Part shown: piece after piece, positions 55,081 through 61,083 of the stretch | Numbering within the stretch: the stretch's first letter is position 1 | How the letters are laid out: each line of letters begins with the position of its first letter | NCBI GenBank assembly: GCA_003260025.2 | Contig: QFZU02000031.1 | Location: 1 to 64,000 of the forward strand | DNA length: 64,000 bases | Source: Microbispora triticiradicis | Lineage (GTDB): Bacteria > Actinomycetota > Actinomycetes > Streptosporangiales > Streptosporangiaceae | Direction: 5' to 3' | Program-made: the position numbers and the translations under genes | Notes under the pieces: generated by a model | Databases searched by the model: none | Seen by the model: only the letters and a program-made list of their open reading frames with translations | Told to the model about the DNA's origin: nothing

Positions 55081-55812
55081 TCATCGGCTGTGATCGTCGG
55101 CCGGAGGTTGAGCGAAGTGTTCGCCGTGGATGACGGCATCCGCCGCCTCGGACAGGCGCAGGTTGCGGGTGCGCGCGTAGACGCACAGGGAGTCGAAGGC
55201 GTCGTCCATGTCGCTGTGGTGGCGCTCGGCCAGCACCCCGGTGGCCTGCTCGATGAGCGTGCGACTGTTCAGCGCGGTCTGTAGCTGCTCTTCGGCTGCC
55301 TCGTGCTGCTCCAGCCCGCGATGGTGCAGGATGCTGATGGTGGCCACATTCGCCAGTGCCTGCCCGATGTGCAGCTCATCAGTGGTCAGCCTGCCGGCTG
55401 CCGTCCGCAGCAGGGTGAGCGCGCCGATGATCCTGTCGCGGTGGCGCATCGGCAGTGCCTGGACCGCGACGAAGCCGGCGAGCTGAGCCGCTGCGGCGAA
55501 ATGAGGCCAGCGCCCTCCCTCGGCGACCAGATCGGCACATGTCACCGGCCCGCCGGTGCGGTAACAGTCCAGGCCGGGGCCGTCGACGTCTTGGAGTTGG
55601 AGGAGTTTCAGCATGCGTGCCTGCTCGGTGGAGGCGGCCATCGGACGCAGCCGACCTTGTCGGTCGGCCAGCAGCAGCCCGGCCGCATCGACATCCAACA
55701 GCCGCACACAGCGCATGGTGAGCTGGTGCAACATGTCGACGACGTCGAAGTCTCCGACCAGGGTGTCCGTCAACTCGGCGAACGCGTCGGTCAACTGGCG
55801 TTCCCGCGTCAC
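55081..55812 (-). CDS. GAF-ANTAR transcription antitermination regulator
   Basis: 243 residues. I set the start at GTG 55812, preceded by GGGAGG, which gives the family opening TRERQLTDAFAELTDTLVGDFDVVD; longer in-frame starts (up to 55914) would overlap the STAS gene. A GAF domain (about 20-165) is followed by an ANTAR RNA-binding domain (about 175-235: LNSRTLIEQATGVLAERH, then AFDSLCVYARTRNLRLSEAA). ANTAR proteins bind paired hairpins in nascent RNA and prevent termination. Downstream of the STAS gene in the same direction. Confidence 0.92.
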   Translation of the reverse strand: MTRERQLTDAFAELTDTLVGDFDVVDMLHQLTMRCVRLLDVDAAGLLLADRQGRLRPMAASTEQARMLKLLQLQDVDGPGLDCYRTGGPVTCADLVAEGGRWPHFAAAAQLAGFVAVQALPMRHRDRIIGALTLLRTAAGRLTTDELHIGQALANVATISILHHRGLEQHEAAEEQLQTALNSRTLIEQATGVLAERHHSDMDDAFDSLCVYARTRNLRLSEAADAVIHGEHFAQPPADDHSR

Positions 55813-55861
55813 GACTGCCTCCCAGAAGGGACTGCGGGGATGTCCTCGTTGAAGTTCATAC

Positions 55862-56302
55862 TTACCTAACTGCACCGAGGTCATGCCGGTGGCCTGGTGC
55901 ATCTGATGGACCATCGCCCAGTCTCAGGCGGGGTGCGTCGCTCCAGCCGGTGAGGTCGAGCAGACGCCGTACGTGTGGAGACACGGAGCACAACGTCAGA
56001 ACGTGGGCGTCCTCCAGCCTCGCGGCAGCCATCACCAGGGCGCGCAGGCCGCCGATGTCGACGAACACCAGACCGCTCAGATCAACGACTGGGCTGCCGC
56101 CGTCTGCCAGAGAGGCCAGTGCTTCGGCCAGGGCGGGCAGGGTGGCCCGGTCGAGATCACCCTCGATTCTCAGTCCTGGCGGATCGAGGGATGTACTGAT
56201 CCGGAGGCGGCCGTTGGAAGCCGTGATGGGACCGTTGATCGGCTTGCCGATGCGTTCGCTGACGGTGGGGTCCGGTGCGCCTGCTGTGCCAGTGATGTTC
56301 AT
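55862..56302 (-). CDS. STAS-domain anti-anti-sigma factor
   Basis: 146 residues from ATG 56302. The STAS domain covers about residues 35-130 (LRIEGDLDRATLPALAEAL, then PVVDLSGLVFVDIGGLRALV). The usual phosphorylatable Ser in FVDSxG is Ile here (FVDIGG), so normal phosphorylation control by an RsbW-type kinase looks lost. It lies just upstream of the GAF-ANTAR gene, a common pairing in actinomycetes. Confidence 0.88.
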   Translation of the reverse strand: MNITGTAGAPDPTVSERIGKPINGPITASNGRLRISTSLDPPGLRIEGDLDRATLPALAEALASLADGGSPVVDLSGLVFVDIGGLRALVMAAARLEDAHVLTLCSVSPHVRRLLDLTGWSDAPRLRLGDGPSDAPGHRHDLGAVR

Positions 56303-57124
56303 CCCGACTCCTTTGGCCACGGCGAGAGGGGCGGCCATTCCGCCAAGTAGGTGGGGTGCAACCTGTCGAACCGGCACTCTGATGGGCGGAAAGGCGGGCC
56401 ACGGCTCGCGTCGATCGGCCGATGTCCACGGCCGAGTGCGTGATCGGTCGGTACCACGATCTCCGTCGCCCGAGAACGCGTGCTCTGCCGGAGCCGGTCA
56501 CGAGGCCTCGGCAGCTTCAGTACACGCCTGGAGGGGGACCCGAAACACTTCAAGTCAATTACATACGCCGGCGAACGGATAGACGCGGTGTACGCAAGGC
56601 TCATCGTCTGTGCAGATCACGGACCTCAATCGCCCGAGAGCCCGTCGAAGGCAGTCTCGACGGCGCCTCCCGCGGGCTATCTCGGCCGGAGATGGCTCTT
56701 ACTCGGATTGGACGTTTCCGCCGCTCCGGCCGCCACGGTTGACTGGAGGTAGGCCAGTCTGGAGTACCTCGCGTCGCTGTCACTCTGTGGGGGGTGACTC
56801 TGAACGTGAGAAGCGTCGAGGCCCGCGCCCACGGCGGTCCGAACGGACAGGCGCCGCACTGCGAGCATCTCGACATGCTCCCGGGCGTCCAGCATGGGGT
56901 TCCCGAATGCCAGCCGTAACTGCCCTCGGGGCTGACCTGGTCTCAACTGCTGTCGTGCACGACGTGCGGGTGGGTCGCCTGCTCCGATGATTCGCCCGGC
57001 GGTCACGCCCGGGCGCACTACGAGGAGACCGACCATCCGGTAGTTGCCGCGTTGGTTTCGGAGCCGCCCTGGCGATGGTGTTACGTGCACGGACGTGCCC
57101 TGCGGGGCTAGAGGAAAGAGGCTC
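56303..57124. other. 822-nt gap without a recognisable gene
   Basis: The largest gap of the window. Frames on both strands give basic, repetitive peptides with no family resemblance. The codon pattern gives no support for a gene. It may hold decayed sequence and the promoters of the STAS and desaturase genes. Confidence 0.45.
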
Positions 57125-58129
57125 ATGACTACATCCGAACAAATCCTGAAACGCCGGGATGACTACGACGGCACGTCAGCGTTTCCGGGGGCCGCCAAGC
57201 AGGTTCCGGCGGGCAGAGTACAGATAGGCCTGACCGCGACCATCGTGGTGCTGCCCTTCGTCGCGTTGGTGGCCGGGCTGTGGCTGGCGTGGGGGCATGG
57301 AGTGGCGATCACCGACCTGCTGCTGGCCGCGGCGCTCTATGTGGTGACGGGGTTCGGGGTGACCGTTGGATTCCACCGACTGCTGACCCACGGGTCCTAC
57401 ACCGCCCGCCCGTGGCTTCGGGTCGCTTTGGCGGTCGCCGGGTCGATGAGCTTCCAAGGCAACGTCATCGACTGGGTGGCGGTCCACCGACGCCATCACG
57501 CCTTCACCGACCGTCCCGGCGATCCGCACTCTCCTTACCGGTACGGCGCCAGCCTGTATGGCCAGTTCCGTGGGCTTGCTCACGCCCATCTGGGCTGGCT
57601 GTTCGCCGACGATCCCACGCCGGCCTCGCGCTACGCGCCCGACCTGCTCGCCGATCCGGCGATGGTGAGGGTCGCGCGTGCGTTTCCCGCCCTGTGCGCC
57701 TTGTCGCTGGGGCTGCCGTTCCTGGCCGGCTGGGCGATCAGCGGCAGTCTGTACGGCGGGCTGACCGCGTTCCTGTGGGCCGGGCTTGTTCGCATCGCCC
57801 TCCTGCAGCACGTCACCTGGAGCGTCAACTCCCTCTGCCACGTGGTCGGCAGCAGGCCTTTCGCCACTCGCCGTCATGACCGCTCGACCAACCTGTGGCC
57901 GCTGGCGGTGCTGTCGTTCGGGGAGAGCTGGCACAACGGCCACCACAGCGAGCCCACCTGTGCCGTGCACGGTCTGGACCGGCACCAGATCGACCCTGCC
58001 GCCGGGCTGATCCGGCTCTTCGAGCGTCTGGGCTGGGTCACCGACGTGCGCTGGCCCGATTCAGGCCGTATCGAGCGCCGTCGCCGCACGGGCCTGTCCG
58101 AGGAAGCTCGCACATCCGCCGGACCCTGA
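57125..58129 (+). CDS. Acyl-CoA delta-9 desaturase
   Basis: 334 residues from ATG 57125. The three His boxes of stearoyl-CoA-type desaturases are present: HRLLTH (about residue 88), HRRHH (about 125) and HNGHH (about 265), with four membrane segments. It introduces the first double bond in long-chain acyl-CoA at the inner membrane. It should draw electrons from a reductase such as the one at 43668. Two desaturases of different classes in one region suggest control of membrane fluidity, for example in the cold. Confidence 0.94.
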   Translation: MTTSEQILKRRDDYDGTSAFPGAAKQVPAGRVQIGLTATIVVLPFVALVAGLWLAWGHGVAITDLLLAAALYVVTGFGVTVGFHRLLTHGSYTARPWLRVALAVAGSMSFQGNVIDWVAVHRRHHAFTDRPGDPHSPYRYGASLYGQFRGLAHAHLGWLFADDPTPASRYAPDLLADPAMVRVARAFPALCALSLGLPFLAGWAISGSLYGGLTAFLWAGLVRIALLQHVTWSVNSLCHVVGSRPFATRRHDRSTNLWPLAVLSFGESWHNGHHSEPTCAVHGLDRHQIDPAAGLIRLFERLGWVTDVRWPDSGRIERRRRTGLSEEARTSAGP

Positions 58130-58288
58130 GGGCAGTGCCGTGGTGGCACGGAACTCCTGGTAAGCGGTGGCCGTGGTGATCGTCCTCGGGTCGATCGTCC
58201 GGTTCGCAGCGGGGCGGCCGCCTGCGCGAGGACCTAAGGTGGAAGAACGCGGGTCCGCGTCGACGCCGCAGGCCGGAGGGGATGGCCC

Positions 58289-59224
58289 ATGGAGCTACGT
58301 CAGCTCCGCTACTTCGTGACTCTGGCCGAGGAGCTGCACTTCGGCCGGGCGGCGCTTCGTGAGCACATCGTGCAGTCCGCGCTGAGCCAGCAGGTGCAAC
58401 GCCTCGAACGCGAGCTGGGTGTGCGGTTGCTGAATCGCAGCACCCACCACGTCGAACTGACCCCGGCCGGCACCGCCTTCCTCATCGAGGCCCGGCAGAT
58501 CCTCGACCATGTGGGTAGGGCGGCACACGCGGCCCGGAACGCCGTCGGTTCTCCGCCCGCACTCCGGGTGGGCATCATCGACGCGGGCTACGACTCCATG
58601 CCCCAGATCCTGCGAGCCGTACAGCGGCGCCATCCGGAGCTGACGATCCACCAGGTCGAGGCGAGCACTCCCGAGCAGTACCGGAAACTGGCCGATGGCC
58701 GCCTGGAGATCGGGATCGGCCTCTCCTCCCAGCTTCCCCCCGACGTGGCCTCCGAGCTCATCCGGCTCGATCCGCTGGGCGTGCTGCTTCCTGATACCCA
58801 CCGCTTCGCCGCGCTGGACGGCGTGCCCGTCGCCTCCCTGGACGAGGAGCTCCTCCTGCTCGGAGAGGAGGCCCAAACGCCGGAGTTCAACCAGTTCGTC
58901 CGTGAACTGTGCCGCTCAGCCGGATTCGAGCCCACCGTCTACAAGGGAACCGTCGAGAGCAACCACGCAGCCGAAGATCTCGTCCTCGAGCACCGCTGCG
59001 TGCTCTGCGTCCCCTCCTCCGCCCGCACATCCAACCGTCCAGGCACCGTCTGGCGGCCACTGATCGAACCAAACCACCACTACCCTTGGTCGCTCCTGTG
59101 GCGCTCAGGCGACCCGTCCCCGTACGTCAACGCCGTCATCGACACCGCCCGGGAGGTCGCCCGCCGGCTCGACTGGCTCGGAACCGCGCGCTCGCGGAGG
59201 CTGGGTCCACGGGCTGGCGTCTGA
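58289..59224 (+). CDS. LysR-family transcriptional regulator
   Basis: 311 residues; GGAGGGG precedes ATG 58289. The N-terminal winged helix (LRYFVTLAEELHFGRAALRE, then SALSQQVQRLERELGVRLLNR) is followed by the periplasmic-binding-like effector domain (LRVGIIDAGYDSMPQILRAV onward). It follows the delta-9 desaturase on the same strand across a 159-nt gap, in which I see no feature. Target genes unknown. Confidence 0.95.
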   Translation: MELRQLRYFVTLAEELHFGRAALREHIVQSALSQQVQRLERELGVRLLNRSTHHVELTPAGTAFLIEARQILDHVGRAAHAARNAVGSPPALRVGIIDAGYDSMPQILRAVQRRHPELTIHQVEASTPEQYRKLADGRLEIGIGLSSQLPPDVASELIRLDPLGVLLPDTHRFAALDGVPVASLDEELLLLGEEAQTPEFNQFVRELCRSAGFEPTVYKGTVESNHAAEDLVLEHRCVLCVPSSARTSNRPGTVWRPLIEPNHHYPWSLLWRSGDPSPYVNAVIDTAREVARRLDWLGTARSRRLGPRAGV

Positions 59225-59259
59225 AGTGAATGCGTGAACAACGGAAGAGGTGCCTCCGG

Positions 59260-59471
59260 GCTGGCCCCGGGCTGGCCCCGGGCTGCGACTGGCCGAGCGC
59301 TGCGGTCTGGCCGCGTTGGTGGGCGAATACCTCGTGACCCACAACCCGGACGGGGTGAACGCCCCGGTCGAGGTCCCCGCCATCGTGGCGGGGATGGTCG
59401 CCGGGGCCAACAGCAGCGAGATCTGGACATGCTGCGCCATGGCGGGATGGGCACAAGCTGCCTTCATCTGA
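59260..59471 (+). pseudogene. Remnant of an IS1380-family transposase
   Basis: The translated stretch GLRLAERCGLAALVGEYL, then NAPVEVPAIVAGMVAGA, is the N-terminal region of IS1380-type transposases. After that the frame shifts near 59415 (the continuation LDMLRHGGMG is in another frame) and the similarity stops. Only about 65 of some 450 residues remain, and I see no terminal repeats. A dead fragment. Confidence 0.75.
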
Positions 59472-59646
59472 CCTGTGGCCAGACTGAACACCGATCCTCA
59501 GCCTGGCCAGCCTGTGCCGTCTACGGTTTGAAAGAATCTAGGCCCTAAGCTGCCGATGCGTGGTCCTGGCCCGCCGCGGGCCGGTACGTCCGAGACAGCG
59601 CGGGTCCGTGAGATTGGCACCGACGCCGCAGTGGACCTGATTCCTG

Positions 59647-60212
59647 CTGGCGATGGAGCACGACTCGCCGACGCTGCTATTCCGGCTGGCGTGTGAGTAC
59701 CTGATCTCGGCGAAGGTGATCCGGCCGGGGCTGGTGACGGTGGTGGAGCGGGTCGCGCACGCCCGCGAGGTCGCGCGGCAGGAGACGTTCGACCGGCTGG
59801 CGCACGAGTTCACCGACGAGCGCCGAGTCGGCCTGGACGGGCTGCTGGTGACCGATCCGGCGATCGGGATGAGCCGGCTGCGGTGGCTGGGCAAGGGGCC
59901 GGTGGAGGCCTCGCCCGCCGCGGTGAAGGCCGAGATCGCGAAGCTGGAGTTCCTGCGCGGGATGGACGCGCACACCCTGGATCTGTCGGTGCTGCCGGCG
60001 GAGCGGCGCTGGTTCCTGGCGATGGTGGGCCGCCGGTTGACGGCACAGGCGTTGCAGCGGCGCGAGCCGGAGCGCCGGTATCCGATCCTGCTGACGCTGG
60101 TGGCGCAGTCGGCGACCGAGGTGCTGGATGAGGTTGTGCAGTTGTTCGATCAGGCGATGTCGGCGCGGGAGAGCAAGGCGGCGCGCCGGATGCGGGACGC
60201 GCTGGCCGAGCG
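59647..60212 (+). pseudogene. Fragment of a Tn3-family transposase (DUF4158 region)
   Basis: About 188 residues of the N-terminal DUF4158 part of a Tn3 TnpA are readable without interruption (ACEYLISAKVIRPGLVTVVE, AEIAKLEFLRGMDAHTLDL, SVLPAERRWFLAMVGRR, LTLVAQSATEVLDEVVQLFD). The beginning of the protein and the catalytic core are missing. The coding stretch ends exactly where a tRNA 3' fragment begins, so its right end was cut by the integration or recombination event at that site. Confidence 0.85.
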
Positions 60213-60254
60213 TGGGGCGCCAGGGACTCGAACCCTGAACCGACGGATTAAAAG
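60213..60254 (-). tRNA. 3' half of a tRNA-Lys(UUU) gene; probable attachment site
   Basis: On the minus strand the sequence runs from the anticodon loop CTTTTAA through the anticodon-stem strand TCCGT, the variable loop, a T-arm with GGTTCGAGTCC and the acceptor end GGCGCCCCA; no CCA is encoded. The 5' half does not follow: bases before the loop cannot pair with TCCGT. Such 42-bp tRNA 3' ends are the usual duplicated attachment cores of tyrosine-integrase elements. From the orientation, the integrated element should lie to the right of this site and a complete tRNA-Lys gene beyond the window. Confidence 0.78.
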
Positions 60255-60373
60255 CGCCCTTGATCACTGTCGCGCGGTGTCGTACGGTGCCGTTTCGCGC
60301 CGTTTCATCCGCCATGCTCCCTGTCGCTCTGCCGGGTGATGACACCGCGTTTCATGCTGTATGGGGGACAGGC

Positions 60374-60422
60374 GAGCAACCAGCGAGCAAACAGGGATCG
60401 CTTGACCATCGTTTGGTTGCTC
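60374..60422. repeat. Inverted repeat next to the attachment site
   Basis: GAGCAACCA (60374-60382) is mirrored by TGGTTGCTC (60414-60422) across 31 nt, and GCGAGCAA occurs twice in a row at the left arm. It lies 120-170 bp inside the presumed element, where recombinase arm sites or an operator could sit. Confidence 0.4.
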
Positions 60423-60490
60423 ACGCACCCCGCGAGGGGTGGTCGCCGAAGTCGGCTACCGCGCCCAGCATGACGTTCTGATCGAGTTGG

Positions 60491-60823
60491 TCAAGCGATC
60501 GCGGCGATGTCACCGTCATCGAAGTAGATCGACTGGTGGAGGCGGCCTCCGAGGGCGGCCGCGTAGCGGGCCAGGATGTCCTGGCCGGAGATCTTGCCCT
60601 GCTCGATCTGAGAGATGCGCCCCTTGGTAACCCCCATGCGCTCGGCTACCTGCTGCTGGGTCAGGCCGCGGCTGCGGCGGATCTCCGCCAGCCGATGCCC
60701 CTGGACCTCGGCCAGAAGCTCCCGCTTACCGGCTTCGACCGCTTCCTCTCCGCCGGCCCGCTCGACATGCTCCGCCCGGATGTCCTTCCAGCGAGGCGGC
60801 ACGGGCCACGTTGCGGTGGACAT
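60491..60823 (-). CDS. XRE-family helix-turn-helix regulator (antitoxin-like)
   Basis: 110 residues. A Cro/CI-type helix-turn-helix occupies about residues 45-90 (LAEIRRSRGLTQQQVAERMG, then KGRISQIEQGKISG); the first 35 residues and the C-terminal IYFDDGDIA stretch resemble HigA-type antitoxins. No toxin gene is found next to it on either side. It is divergent from the large helicase gene across 260 nt and may control it or the element. Confidence 0.85.
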   Translation of the reverse strand: MSTATWPVPPRWKDIRAEHVERAGGEEAVEAGKRELLAEVQGHRLAEIRRSRGLTQQQVAERMGVTKGRISQIEQGKISGQDILARYAAALGGRLHQSIYFDDGDIAAIA

Positions 60824-61083
60824 TGCCGGAGATTCCAGCAGCCAGGGCAGCAGGCTGTCCCCTCCCGGGCGCAGCCGGTGACGTCCCTGCTAGGCCTCTG
60901 GGATGAGGGCCGCATGGGACCGTCCCCATGCTTTCAAGGGATCGGCAGGCGTACGATTCCCCCGTAGGCGGTCCTGGGACGATATGTCCGGATTGGCCGC
61001 GCTGTGTAACGAATTGCTCACTCTTCGCCAGATTCTTGGACCGTGCCGATAAGCGCAAGCACATGATGGTCAAGGAGCGAGGA

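Noticed and set aside
56677-57126. Minus-strand frame before the delta-9 desaturase
   Set aside because: The peptide has no recognisable fold or motif, and its start overlaps the desaturase start region.
60213-60254. Complete tRNA-Lys gene
   Set aside because: No 5' acceptor, D-arm or anticodon-stem partner precedes the anticodon loop; only the 3' half is present.
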